The position numbers and the translations under genes are program-made. DNA of 64,000 nucleotides from Humulus lupulus (lineage: Eukaryota; Streptophyta; Magnoliopsida; Rosales; Cannabaceae), in assembly GCF_963169125.1 (NCBI RefSeq), contig NC_084801.1, positions 79,921,696 through 79,985,695 of the forward strand, written 5' to 3'. The stretch's first letter is position 1, and each line of letters starts with the position of its first letter. Under the pieces are notes generated by a model. The model worked only from the letters and a program-made list of their open reading frames with translations, did not search any database and was not told the DNA's origin. Positions 31,103-43,553 of the stretch are shown in pieces.

Positions 31103-33735
31103 ATGCAAGATCCGTGGGGAGGTGAAAGGCCTATTGATGATGACTTCCTAGCCCAATTGCTTGAAGACGAGGAGCAACCGTCGCTGTTGATACCAAAAAT
31201 TCCTTTTTCTCGAACCCCACCCAATAGATCTCAATCAAACCTTCCAGCCATGGGTAGAGTAAAATCCACTGCCCAGAAAAAGAAATCTTCTAACCCTTCA
31301 AATCAGCCCGCTCCTCAGGCTGGAATTCCCTTAACCAATGGTCGGGAAAGAAATATCCCTGACCTTAACATTCAAACTCGCGCTTAGCTTTGAAACACCG
31401 TTCAAACAAATGTTGAATGGTACGTCGCCCCCCCTAGCCAAGTAACGATTAGGATGATCGTTAATTACATTAAAAAATATGGACTTTCTGGGGTGACTCT
31501 AGTCCAACCCACCAAAGACCAACGGGCGAACTTTCCTGGAGGCGCTTTCAGCGCCTGGTCGAGGTATCACATCGAGGCAGGAGCGATCCTGCCTCTTCAT
31601 CCTTTCTTCCAAGGAGTGGCCAATTATTTCGAGGTCACTCCTTTTCAAATAACTCCCAAAGGATATAGAATGCTTTCTGCACTCTATATCCTCTATAGCC
31701 ATAAGAAATGGCCCGTCCCCATGCCACATGAGGTCAACTGCTTGCTTGACCTAAAATCCAACCTCAACTAGGAAAACACGGGGTTCTTCCACTTCTGTCA
31801 CCAGGAAACAGGCAGTACTTTCCTGACTGACACCACTTTTATCTCGAACGTGGGGAGGTACCACTTGGAGTACTTTCTGACGACTAACATGGTTGCGAAC
31901 AACTTGGCCTTCACATAAGGAGGTAAAGTCTTTGTACCACTGGTCGTTTATTTTTCTTTAATTTTTTGCTGCATTTCCCTTAGAAATTTAGTGCGTTTCA
32001 GGCCCATGGTTGCGACCAAAGCCTACTCCAAACATGGTGATCTGATCAGCCCTTCTAGCCAGCATGATTGACATAAAGAAAAGTGTCAAACAGCTGGTCA
32101 CAGAGGCCAATCTGAGACTGGTTAGCCTTTTGGGTCCTCACCAGGATGTGAGGGAATCCACTGCGGGGAGTGCTACCGGCACTGAAGTCCGCAAATAACA
32201 GCCAGATGTGTCACAACCTCCTCTGAGGAGGGCAACTGGGGTGACCATCAATGAGCCAACTGGTGCCCCCCGACCTGCCGTCGCACCGGCCCCTCCAGGT
32301 TAGGGAAAGAAGAAGGCCATAGAGCCTATTCTCGAGTCGTCGGACGAGAACGATACTGATCTTTCGCTCTTAGATAGCCTGCCTATTCCCTGTCACCTCT
32401 TTGACGGGGATGGAAATTTTAAATACGCTCCCAATTTAGATTCAGACTTCTTCATGCCAGAGAGTGAGTGTAACACTAGTAAAGTATATAATGTAGCAAC
32501 TAGTAATGATAGCTCGGGTATTTTACTTACAATTTTCTTTGTTTCTTTTCCTGACATAACATACTCAATCGTTTGTACTATCTCACTGTTTGTGTCTTTG
32601 CTTTCTTGCAGATATGGACTCCGAGAATGAGTTCGACATGTATTGTGCTCCCGAGGTTCCTAAAGTTTCTGCGAGCAAGAAAAAAGTGAGCAGGCGGCAT
32701 CAGGGGGAAAGCAGTAAAGCGCCTCTGGCCAAGAAATCATGTACTGCAGACCCTCCAACAGACGGGCCATCAACAAATGCAACACCACCTCCTTCTCCTC
32801 TCGAGCAGGAAACTCCTCCTACTCCTGCCGGGTCGACACCCTCTCCACCGGCTCCAACTGACCAGACTCAGCAAGCTGCTCCTGCTTCCACAGGGGGCGA
32901 CATATCGATTCGTGCCCTAAGATCAGCCAAGGACAGGATGGTAAGGATTTTGAAGCACGAACGTTGTCGAGAGGCAATGGCGGGGAAAGAGACGATGGAC
33001 GTTGACCAAATCTTAACCCGTGCTCTAAACGAGCTTGCCAGTGTAAGTCATCTTTTTCTGTGGAGATAGCCCTTTTATACATTACAGTCAGTTTAACTTT
33101 TGCTCTGATCGCAGGCAATGCTGACTGTTACTGCCGTCTGGTTTCGCTCGGGTGCTATCACCAGGCAGTCTAGGACCTTCGAGCAACGGCACGCTGAAGA
33201 ACACAAAGTTGCCGAAGCGAAATACACTGAACAGCTTGAGGCGGCCCAGAATACAAATGCAGCACTGCTCGAGGAGAAGAACAAGCTGGCTGAGGAGTTA
33301 AAGAAGAAGCAGACTGCTTTGGACAAGGCCATCGAGCAAAGAGACCAGTTCAAGGAGTCTAACTGCGTCAACTACTACGAGGCTAAAAAGCTCGAGGATG
33401 AATTGATTGCGAGCAGACAAGAGACTACAACATTGGAGGGCCGGATCGAGAAGCTTGAAAAACCCAACACCAGCAATTTGGAAAGGTACAAGAATGCCAC
33501 GGTTAAGTGTTTATATGACTTCTGGAAACATAACCAGGAGGCTAATTTCAGCTATCTTCCTGAGCGCACAAGGCATGCTGAGATAGCCCGTTGCGTTGCT
33601 CGCTTGGTGGAAGAAGAGAGAGCAAGGGTACCTGCCTCGCCCGAAATCTCCTTAGCCACTGGCGTAGAAAGGGAGGACAATGACGCTACAACTGTCGTTG
33701 ACCAGGACACCCCTCAAGATCCACCAGCCTCGTAG
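31103..33735 (+). pseudogene. Antisense spliced gene of Tat-2 (PF04195-type domain, coiled coil)
   Basis: This is the homologue of the Tat-1 minus-strand gene. Inferred exons are 31103-31922, 32002-32463, 32612-33042 and 33115-33735, with GT-AG introns of 79, 148 and 72 bp in phases 1, 1 and 0, as in Tat-1. Exon 1 carries the family domain (AILPLHPFFQGV, then PFQITPKGYRMLSAL). Exon 3 is Pro/Ser/Thr-rich and basic. Exon 4 is a coiled coil (EEKNKLAEELKKKQ) ending at TAG 33733-33735. Stops break exon 1 (TAG 31385-31387, a nearby TGA, TAG 31769-31771 and a TAA just before the donor) and exon 2 (three). Exons 3 and 4 remain open. Role unknown; location and orientation match other Tat extra genes. 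Confidence 0.7.
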
Positions 33736-34416
33736 TCTGCTTTTTTTTCTTTTACTCTTTAATTTTTTAAGTACACGGCCTACGGGTCGTGATGTAAAGA
33801 CAATATAATTTTTATTGCTGTGCGGGCAGCTTTTACTTTTAATTGAACAATTACATCCGAGCAGTGACTGCTCGCGGTGTGAAGGGATTCCTTTTGATAT
33901 TATAATATTTTCCTTTTATTATAACATCTGTTCGCATGACCGAACTTAGCATAGTACTTTGGTTTGATTTAACAAAATACAAAATTTTGAAAAATACTCT
34001 AAGTACCCTAGCATGCTTTCACTTATTTTGCTCATGTGTTTACATACCTCTCAATATGCTTTGCTTACTAGATACCTTATATGCCCCCCAAGTGATCGAG
34101 GAGCTCTAGGTCCTTGGTCACTTGCCTTGACCAAAACCTGTTCGAACATTACTGCTCGGAGCAAATAATTAACACGATAATACAGCAAAACAACACACGT
34201 AATGAGCAAATACTTGTAATAAATACAATAAATGGCAAGAATGACTGGCTGCGCACAGTCCCTTATATTTCTCGTAATAAATGGACAAAACGTGTCTGTA
34301 TGAGTGATCAATAAGATCTTACACTTATAAGCGATCAGTCATATAAAATGAACAACCCTTTTTAATAACTTGTAAAAAGTAAAATTAATACAAGCCAATT
34401 CTTTGAGAAGAATTGT
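33736..34416. other. Tat-2 spacer between antisense gene and integrase end
   Basis: The two genes converge here. No ORF is supported. The spacer contains a conserved PPT-like tract on the minus strand (34081-34094) and short gagcagtgactgctcgc symmetry near 33858. Confidence 0.65.
34081..34094 (-). promoter_or_regulatory. Internal second polypurine-tract copy of Tat-2
   Basis: The minus strand reads CACTTGGGGGGCAT. The internal copy in Tat-1 reads cacttggggggtat (7909-7922) at the same place relative to integrase. Confidence 0.6.
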
Positions 34417-36226
34417 TTATTGATAGTACTTGCGCAGGTGTTCTCCATTCCAATAGCGAGGAATGAGATCTCTGTTTAAGCGAGCAAGTTTATAGGTGCC
34501 TGGATGGAGGACTTCTTCAATCTGGTAAGGCCTTTCCCAATTAGGTCCGAGTACTTCAGCAGCCTGGTCACGAGTGTTTGGAAAAACTCTTCGAAGTACC
34601 AAATCTCCAACGTTGAATTTTCTCTCACGTACTTTAGAGTTGAAATACTGAGCGACTTTTTGCTGGTACGCAACTACTCGAAGTTGGGCTCGTTCACGTT
34701 TCTCATCGATCAAGTCTGGATTCCATCAATAGCTGGCTGTTCGAGCCTTGATCGTATGTTATTCTGCGATGTGAGGGCGGATCTAACTCCATGGGCAACA
34801 TAGCCTCATATCCATAAGCCAAAGAGAATGGAGTATGGCCTGTTGCTGTTTGATGAGAAGTTCTGTACGACCAAATGACTTCAGGCAATTGCTCTGGCCA
34901 AGCACCCTTAGCTTCTTCCAGTCTTTTCTTCAGGGTATCCTTTAGCATTTTGTTGACTACTTCGACTTGTCCATTTGCTTGGGGATGAGCAACTGAAGAA
35001 AAGCTCTTGATAATCCCATGCCGTTCGCAAAAGTCCATGAATAAATTATTATCAAACTATGTGCTGTTATCCGAGACGATTTTCCTTGGCAATCCATAGC
35101 GACAAACGATGTTTTTGATCACGAAATCCAGCACGTTTTTGGTCATTATGGTTGCGAGTGGCTCAGCTTCTGCCCATTTAGTGAAGTAATCAACAGCAAC
35201 CACAACATATTTGACGCCACCCTTTCCTGTGGGTAAAGATCTGATTAAGTCTATCCCCCACACAGCAAATGACCACGGACTTTGCATCTATTTAAGCTCA
35301 TTAGGGGCTGCTCGTGGGATTTTGGAGAACCTCTGGCACTTGTCGCACCTCCGTACAAACTCCATCGAGTCTTCATTCACTATGGGCCAGAAGTATCCTT
35401 GCCTCAGGATCTTTTTCGACAAGCTTTGCCCCCCAGCGTGGTCCCCACAAAAGCCTTCGTGTACCTCTTTCATCAATTCTTTGGATTTCTCTTCCGAAAC
35501 ACATCTGAGGAGTGGCATTGAGTATCCCCTCCAGTACAAGACTCCATCTACCAGGATATACCTAGCAGCCTGTCGCTGAAGGGTCCTAGCCTTGTTTCTG
35601 TCCGTCGGCAACACGCCTTGCGTCAGATACTCTACGTATGGTGCCATCCACGTATCTGCTACTTGGATTAACAAAGTGGTCTCCCCTGCTTGGATGCTTG
35701 GCATAGATAGCCGTTCAACTGGTACTATGTTTAGAGTATCAACATCCTTCACGCTTGCTAACTTGGCCAAAGCATCAGCATTGGAATTCTGGTCACGAGG
35801 TACTTGCTGGAGGGTGTATTTGTCGAACTGAGCCAATAGATCTTTTGTCTTGTTTAAATAGGCAACCATCTTTAAACCTCATGCCTGGTACTCTCCCATG
35901 ACTTGATTCACCACCAGCTGAGAATCACTGTGGATGTCGAGCACCTTTATATTCATATCCCTGGCTAATCGTAACCCAGCGAGTAACGCTTCATACTCAG
36001 CCTCATTGTTGGAAGCAGTGAAGTCGAACCTGATTGCACAGTGAAAATGATGCCCTTCAGGCGTAATCAGGATCACCCCTACCCATGCATGATGCTCATT
36101 GGAAGAGCCGTCTGTAAATAACTTCCATGAGGGAGGTTGGTTTTGAGACTCAGGCTCATCAGGCTCTTTGGTCTGCTCGCTGTCTGTAAGTTCAGTGAAC
36201 TCTGCAATGAAGTCAGCCAGGGCTTG
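34417..36226 (-). pseudogene. pol: Tat-2 RNase H and integrase, degenerate
   Basis: Reading leftwards, the piece begins at QALADF of the first RNase H, next to the inserted LTR. Then comes the archaeal-like RNase H (LFTDGSSNEH, NEAEYEALLAGL, HSDSQLVV, PRDQNSNADALAKL), and integrase (HEGFCGDHAGG, RCDKCQRF, WGIDLIRS, VSDNST, NGQVEVVNK), and the C-terminal GDLVLRRVFP and LGPNWERPY boxes, ending at 34417 (YYQ). In-frame stops occur at 35876-35878 (TGA), near 35286 (TAG) and 35054-35056 (TAG). A frameshift lies near 34705. The stops after GEYQA, ELK and DNST replace codons that are Arg or Gln in relatives. It is non-functional. Confidence 0.88.
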
Positions 36227-38684
36227 TGTAACGCCCTACTACCTTAGAGCCGTTACCAAGTGAGTTTTAAGACAGAACAGTGTGCAATGAACTCGCTAAC
36301 CGAGGTTTTTAAAACAAAAGTGTGACTAATAAAAAGTTGAGGCTGTAATCTTTGAAAATGCGTCGTTTCATTAAAAACTTCTAGTATTAAACATTTGGGA
36401 TCCCAAAATAAGGTTCGAAAACTATTTACATCTTGAAATAAGCTTACAGTTTATTAGTTATAAAAATCATAGATCATTACAGCCATTTCTCATTAAAAAC
36501 CCCCAACCAAAGTAGTCGGGCAGGCCAAACATGTACACGTTGCTTCACGCTCTCCGTACTCATGGTTGGTTGACTCAGTCATTGCCCTTACCTGCAACAC
36601 AGAGCACCCGTGAGCCGAAGCCCAGCAAGAAAACTCGTGCAGAACATAACATATGTAATTTATTCAGTTTATCATATCAGATAATCCACAGATAAACAAG
36701 TCAACCATTAGACTAAGCAAACACGGCCATGCCGCCCCAGAAGCCTTACCAAAGACTGGGATCTCGGTCCTCACCGTAGGGATATCACATGTATCCCCTG
36801 GGTCCTACCCTGACTATAAGCATCCCATGTGCTAAGTGTTACTTCCGGCCCCGCTGCCGTTCTCGGCCTTGCCGCCCTCGGCCATAGCCGTTCATTTCAC
36901 TATAATCACACATATAGTATATCTCAAAATAACATTCAAACAAATATTAATTCATTTAAATCTGCACCCTAACATGTAATGCAATATAGGGCCGTGCCCT
37001 GCAATCATCTCATCATGCAACATGCAATATAGGGCCATGCCCCGCAATCACACTATGGGTCCATGCCCCATCCTACGGGTGTTATAGTTTTCTTACCTTT
37101 CCAATCAATAGCTTAGATCACTTGACTCCTTGAGCACGATCCCACTCGAGCCTTAGCGCACACCTAGGCACAAACATAGGTCAAAGTAAACACCGAACCC
37201 CAAGTCCGAATACCTAGCCTCGGGACCAATCCCGAGCCCCTGGGAAGTCCTAAATCCCCAAAACAAAGTGGCGGAATCGAGCCCCGAACCCTAGGTCAAA
37301 ATCCCTCATCAAAAACCCAAAAATCCACTTCTGTGAATAGTGCAGCGCTACAGCGCTCTAAAGAGGGCGCTGTAGCGCTACAAGCAGAACACTCCCCCCA
37401 GAACAGGGGCTAGCGCTATAGCGCCCACTGACTAGCGCTGTAGCGCTAGTTGCAGCCCAGCAGAACCCAAAAATTGCTTCTTGCGATTTCCTTCAACCAA
37501 TTCAACCCCAAACTTGTCCAAACCTTTTCCAAACCCAAAATCAAGCTTATAAACACCTCACACTCATCCCAAGCATCCCAAGAACTCAAAACCCAAGCAC
37601 ATTCAACCCAAATCTCCAAATTCACCATGAACAACCCTAAACCCAGAAATTCAATCAACAACAAAGTTAAAGGCTTAGAATTCTTACCATTGATGCAAAT
37701 TTCGACCTTGATTCAACCCTAGACCTCCTTAGCTTGTTCATCCTCAAAGCTTGCCCAGAAATTCCCTAAAATTCCCATCAACTCAGCTCAAAACACAGCT
37801 CAAACCATCAAAAACCCTTAAACTGAAATCTCTAAAAACTTACCTTAAAAGTTGACGTGTTCTTGCTAATCCTTGCCAAATCTTCAAGTATAACCTTAAG
37901 ATTCTTGATGCTCAGCCTATCCTAGCACCCCACTGAGCTTTGCCCCAAGAAATTTGATGAGAAGAGGTGCTAGAACCCCAAACCGATTCTTTGGAAAACC
38001 CCTCTGTTTTTCTCTCTTTTCTTTTCTTCCTTTTTCTTTCTTTTCCACAGCCTTTACACTTTTCCTAACAATCCCACTAAGTATATAAAGCCCCAATAAT
38101 CAATCTCTAAAAAGCCAATTGACCAAAATGCCCTCCCTATTAATTCTAAACCCTTTTTGTCCATGTAGGGCCATTTTAGTCAATTTACCCAATTCCCGCT
38201 AATCCTCAAGTGTCTCTAATATTTTCCCGTTGCTTTCCAATACCTGATAAATCACCAAATAAGTATTCCCCATCATCAAAATTAATCTCAATCTATTCTC
38301 TGAATTCCTGCTTATACCCCCAGGCTCGCCCCGAGCCGGGTATAAATTCCCGTCATGACTTTTCCGCTAGCTTGCTCACTGGGATCGCCTCGAGTCACAA
38401 ATCACAGATACACCCACATACCACTGTGGTCTCAACAATCATCACATATCAATATAGCTATGCCCAACATGGCCAAAATTACAATTATGCCCTTCTAACA
38501 CGATCCGGGCCTACATGTATACTAATATACATAGCCATGCATCTCAGATAAACAAATAGTCATATAACATGCTTTAAATCATAACCATGCCTTTAACTCA
38601 TAAAATCACACATAAATCCCAACATGCCCTCCTGGCACACTAATCAAGGCCCTTAAGCCTTATTAGTGAAATTGGGTCGTTACA
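36227..38684 (-). repeat. Tekay-like LTR, minus orientation (family D, 2458 bp)
   Basis: On the minus strand it runs from tgtaacgaccc to agtagggcgttaca and is followed outward at 38685 by the purine tract and the aatttcgaggacgaaat-like box that mark the end of a Tekay internal region. It is therefore the 3' LTR of a minus-oriented element. It contains the conserved donor block (about 36585-36640), ccgttctcggcc-type repeats (36850-36890) and a palindrome-rich agcgct block (37341-37450). Confidence 0.85.
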
Positions 38685-38699
38685 ACTATCCCCTCCTCA
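38685..38699 (-). promoter_or_regulatory. Purine tract of the family D element
   Basis: The minus strand reads atgaggaggggatagt up to the LTR, near-identical to the Tekay tract at 19329-19343. Confidence 0.75.
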
Positions 38700-40647
38700 T
38701 TAAAATTTCGTCCTCGAAATTTATCCAAACACATCAGTCAGTAAACCCGCAACTCTGACCCTGAATCCCAAGGTCCACCGCCTTTACTTTACTTTTCAAC
38801 AACACTCTTACAAGAGTAACAATCTTGCCCCACAAGATCTTGTCTAATAGCCATACTCTCGATAGCCCCTCGTTTACACCGCAACCCTGCTGAAGCCTCA
38901 GGGTCTGCCTAGATTACAATGACCAATTCATTGTCTTATTCCTGATTCCAGAGATACTCAAAAGTCATCACCTCTACTAGGTGGGATTAGCTTGTAGGCC
39001 CTGCTGGCCTAACCCTTAGTACAACTTCAGAATTTTATGTTGAATCAAGAGTCAGAACTCTCCCTTCTTTCTCTGAACACCATACAATTCCTTGTATGTT
39101 ATTACGCAGTGATGCAACTCTTTCCTTCCGGAGCTTTATTTCCTCATAATTTAACAATTTACCAGCTCTTTATTCTTTCAGATAGGCAGACACTCCTGCC
39201 TTAAGAATTCCAACAACCTCTCTGGCTTTCTCTCTGAACTAAAGCCAAACCGTAGTATTCACTATCCTTCACCTCTTATCAAGCCCTATGTCGCATTACA
39301 TTAACAAGACACCAGCAACTGCCACCACGACTAACTTACCAGGGATTACACTTCCCTTAATATCTCAAGTTTTCGCATACTCAGCGCTCAATTCATTAAG
39401 ATATTTGATAACTTTCAGACTGCCATTCCACTTGCAATCAACTGATAATTCCAGGTTCCCACTTTGTTCTTTTCGTTCTCTAAATCCATTCCAAAAATTT
39501 AAAATACTATAGGGTCTCAATTCAGTATCATCGATGTTCTACCCTGAAACCAGTTCACTTGAACCAACTACATTAACTCAAACAACCGAGTTAAAACTTT
39601 TCATGTCCAAACACCTTACTTAAGGTCTATTGTGGTCTATTCCCACGATACACCACTACATCACCTAACCCCTCAGGGTCCAAAGGAAAACACTAGATTC
39701 TGTCACCCGCTCAACCCTCCCGGTACAACGTACCCTAGGAGGTGGAATGATATCCATTCAGAATTCTCATTCAAAACCCAAATTCTAACTGGATCCTTCA
39801 CTCGACCCTGGTATACTGACTTGTATCACCCTAGCAGGGTTCTTTCCTGTTTCAACCAAAGTCGACACTTCGGATTCCATAGCTCAGTGACACTCACCAG
39901 CTAATCATACCTGCCAACGTTACGCCAATCTCAGTCGTTGCCTTGTATCCTCCATTACAATCTATGGCGTTATTCCTTGACTGACACATGCCCCTCAGTT
40001 AGGAGTTTCGTCTCCAATTATATCTCCCCTCTTTCAATCGAGGATTTCAAACACTGATCATCCGTCTGTTACTATTCCCCACCTTTGGGTCTCGACGTTA
40101 ACCTTCTTATTAATACCCAACACTCAAGTACCTTATGCCATGCACAACAGTCGACTTAATGTTCTAAGTGTATCAAATAGGTTCATTCTTTCATCTCCCG
40201 CAAGGTTCGATCCATCCTCGCGTCAATTTATTTCCTGGGCGTGCCCAATCGCGATGCACTCCCACATTTCCATAACCCTACCATAGATCAGGTCCTTTAT
40301 GCAATCACTCTTTACTTAACTAAAACATACGCATATTCCAGCATTACCAGATACTAAACAATCTTACCTTGTCTTCTGAATTTCTTTCTGATTTGACACC
40401 ACTCAGTCCGTCTAACCTCGAGTTCTACTGTTCTCCTCATCTCTGATGTAGTTGTCTCCGGAGGTGCTTGAGCAATAGATGACGCACTTACCAGTCTTGT
40501 TATGCCTTCAATTCTTCAGATATTCATCATTAGCTTCTTTGTGGCTTCAGATCAAATCTCCTCATACCTGTCCTTTCTTCTTGTAGCTCCAATCTGAGTA
40601 CTCTTGACGACACCCCAAACTAACACTCTGTAAAACCTTACCTGTCC
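38700..40647 (-). other. Internal remnant of the family D element, no recognised coding
   Basis: About 1.9 kb lies between two Tekay-like LTRs of opposite orientation. Only the first 30 bp (attttcgtcctcgaaat-like box) is recognisable as the end of a Tekay body. The rest has no ORF above about 110 codons and no RT, integrase or Gag motif I can see on either strand. It may be decayed beyond recognition or belong to a non-autonomous derivative. Confidence 0.5.
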
Positions 40648-41385
40648 TTTGTTTGAATGTTGTTTGAGTTATGCTATATGTGATTATAGTGGAATGAAAC
40701 GGCAACGGAGCCGAGAACGGCAATGGAGCCGAGAACGGCGAAAGGCCGAGAACGGCAGTGGGGCCGGAAGTAATACTTAGCACATGGGATGCTTATAGAC
40801 AGGGTAGGACCCAGTGGATACATGTGATATCCTTACAGTGAGGACCGAGACCCCAGGCTTTGGTAAGGCTTTTGGGGCGGCATGGCCTTGTTTGCTTAGT
40901 CTAATGGTTGACCTGTTTATCTGTGGACTATCTGATATGATTAACTGTATAATTTGCATATGTTATGAACTGCATGAGTTTTCTTGCTGGGCTTCGGCTC
41001 ACGGGTGCTCTGTGTTGCAGGTAAGGGCAATGATTGAGTCAACCAGCCATGAGTACGGAGAGCGTGAAGCGACGCGTACATGTTCGGCCTGCCCGACTGC
41101 TTTGGTTGGGGGTTTATTCGAGAAATGGCTGTAATAATCTATGATTTTTATAACTAATTGACTGTAAACTTATTTTAAGTTGTAAATAGTTTTCAAACCT
41201 TATTTTGGGATCCCAAATGTTAAATACTTGAAGTTTTCAATAAAGTAAACCATTTTCAAAAGATTATAGCCTCAACTTTTGCTTAGTCACACTTTTGTTT
41301 TAAAAACCTCGGTTAGCGAGCGAATTACACAAAGTTTCCTTTTAAAACTCACTTGGTAATGGCTCTAAGGTAGTAGGGCGTTACA
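40648..41385 (+). repeat. Partial Tekay-like LTR, plus orientation (family D, 3' third)
   Basis: This is the inverse complement of about 36227-36960, clearly the same family (shared cggcatggcc, tgctctgtgttgcag and agtagggcgttaca). It starts abruptly at tttgtttgaatg and ends at gttaca against Tat-2 RT sequence. It contains gagaacggc tandem repeats (40695-40760) and the donor block (40977-41027). Confidence 0.85.
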
Positions 41386-43553
41386 GTAAGGCCGCAGTTT
41401 CCTTGAGGCCAAAATTAAGCAATAGGCTAGTTTCTCAATGGGCGGGTACCGCTGCTCTGCTTCAATTAGCCTCTTGCTTACATAATAAACAACCTTTTGC
41501 ACGCCTTCTTCCTCCCTTACTAAAATGGCACTAGTAGCATATTCCGTGATTGCCAGATAGATGAAAAAAGTTTCCTTATCGACCGGCTTTGATAGGATGG
41601 GTGGTTGCGCCATGTGAGTCTTCAATGCTTGAAAAGCCTGCTCGCACTCCTCCGTCCATTCAAATTTCTTGTTGCCTCTAAGTAGATTAAAAAATGGGAC
41701 GCACTTGTCTGTTGATTTTGAAATAAATCTACTAAGAGCGGCAATTCTTCTGGTTAAACTTTGAACATCCTTAATCTTCGCTGGCGATTTCATATCAATC
41801 AGGGCTCTGATCTTCTCAGGATTGGCTTCAATTCCTCTCAAGTTAACTATAAATCCCAAGAACTTCCCTGATCCTACTCCGAAGTAGCATTTGAGGGGAT
41901 TAAGCTTCATCTAATATTTGTTCAAGATGTTGAAGCACTCCTGCAAATCCTTTATATGCCCTTCTGCCTTCTTTGACTTTACCAGCATATCGTCAACGTA
42001 GACCTCCATGTTTGTGTCGATCAGCTCTTTGAACATGTGGTTGACTAGTCGTTGGTAAGTCGCACCAGCGTTTTTCAAATCGAAGGGCATTACTTTGTAA
42101 CAGTAAAGCCCGGTATCAGCCCGAAAGCTAGTGTGATCCTCATTAGGGGGATGCATACTAATCTGATTATATCCAAAGTATGCATCCATAAAAGAGAGAA
42201 TCTCATGCCCTGCAGTGACATCGACCAGTTGGTCGATCCTAGGGAGTGGGAAACAATCCTTGGGGCAGGCTTTGTTGAGGTCTGTGAAATCCACGCATGT
42301 TCGCCATTTTCCATTCAGCTTAGGAACTAACATGGGATTAGAGACCCACGATGGATAAAACGCCACCCTAATGAACCCATTCTCCTTCAGTTTTTCGACT
42401 TCTTCTTTTAAGGCCTTTGATCTATCTTTGTCGAGCAGCCTTCTTTTCTGCTGCACCGCTGGATAACTCTTGTCGATGTTCAGGACATGGCTGATGACTG
42501 CAGGGTCTATTCTGACCATGTCCTTGTGCGACCAGGCAAAGACTTCCTGGTTCCTCCTTAAAAACTCCACCAGTGTTTGTTTTGTTGTTGTCTCTAAGTT
42601 TTTACCAACTTTCACAACCTTGGTCAGATTTTCTTCATCGAGTTGGATCTCTTCAAGGTCCTCAATGGGTCCTATTTCTTCCTCAAAATCCCCAAAGCGA
42701 GGATCCAAATCTCTATCCTCCTTTGGGCAACGCCCTATTTGGTGACATTATCACCTGACTGGGTCTGAGCATCAATTGCCAGTTGCAACTCTTTTCCAGG
42801 AACATCTCTCGATACACCCTTCTTTACCTTGGTGATCGAGGCGTTGTAGCACTCCCTTGACTCCTGCTGATTTCCCAATACGCATCCTACCCCTAAGTCT
42901 GTTGGGAATTTCATGGCAAGGTGCCATATTGAAGTGACGGCCCGTAGGTCAACCAGAATGGGTCTCCCAATTACAGCATTGTATGCTGAAGGACAATCAA
43001 CTACAATGAAAGTAGTGAGCAATGTCCTATTAGCAGGTGCAGTACCTGCTGTAACTGGAAGCCTAATCGACCTTGTTGGGGCGAGCCCTTCACTGGAAAA
43101 ACCATAGTTGGTTTGGTTGCATGGCTTCAGGTCCTTGACGGACAGCTTCATTCTTTCCAGCGAAGACTTGTACAGGATGTTGACCGAACTTCCTGTGTCG
43201 ACCAACACCCTCTTCACCATCATATTGGCAATTTGTACGACTACGACCAGCGGATCGGAGTGTGGGAATCGCACGTGCTGGGCATCGTCTTTAGAGAAGG
43301 TTATCAATTCCTCCTCTATTCGAGCCTTTTTTGGTGCTCGATCCTACACACTCATCATCTTGATGTCCTGGTCATGGCGTAGGGTTCGAGCATATCATTC
43401 CCTTGCTTTCCTAATGTCTCCTACAAGATGTGGGCCTCCGCAGATGGTGAGGAAAGTGCCTGCCATAGGAGCTGGCTATAAAGGTGGCGAGCGTTGGCAT
43501 GCAGGCACCTGCTCATTGCCACCTTGAGCCTCTCGCTGAGACCCTCCTGCGGC
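41386..43553 (-). pseudogene. pol: Tat-2 protease and reverse transcriptase, degenerate
   Basis: Protease retains its active site (VLVDTGSSVNILY) and VIGRPILVD. RT retains WRTCVDFTDLN, FPLPRIDQLVD, SFMDAYFGYNQI, VMPFDLKNAGATYQR and catalytic VYVDDMLVKS. The first RNase H begins (FIYLAITEYA, with the first Asp lost as in Tat-1) and is cut at RKLRPY by the inserted LTR. A stop and a frame change separate protease from RT (near 42710-42735), and TAG lies at 41908-41910 between NKY and MKLNP. Stop codons also precede the protease. Confidence 0.87.

Noticed and set aside
38210..39904. Plus-strand ORFs of 70-113 codons in the family D LTR and remnant
   Set aside because: No domain, no similarity among LTR families and no splice pattern; they are consistent with chance in C-rich sequence.
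36227..41385. A single ordinary Tekay insertion into Tat-2
   Set aside because: The two outer LTRs are in opposite orientation, the outer flanks do not form a TSD and about 147 bp of the host is missing.
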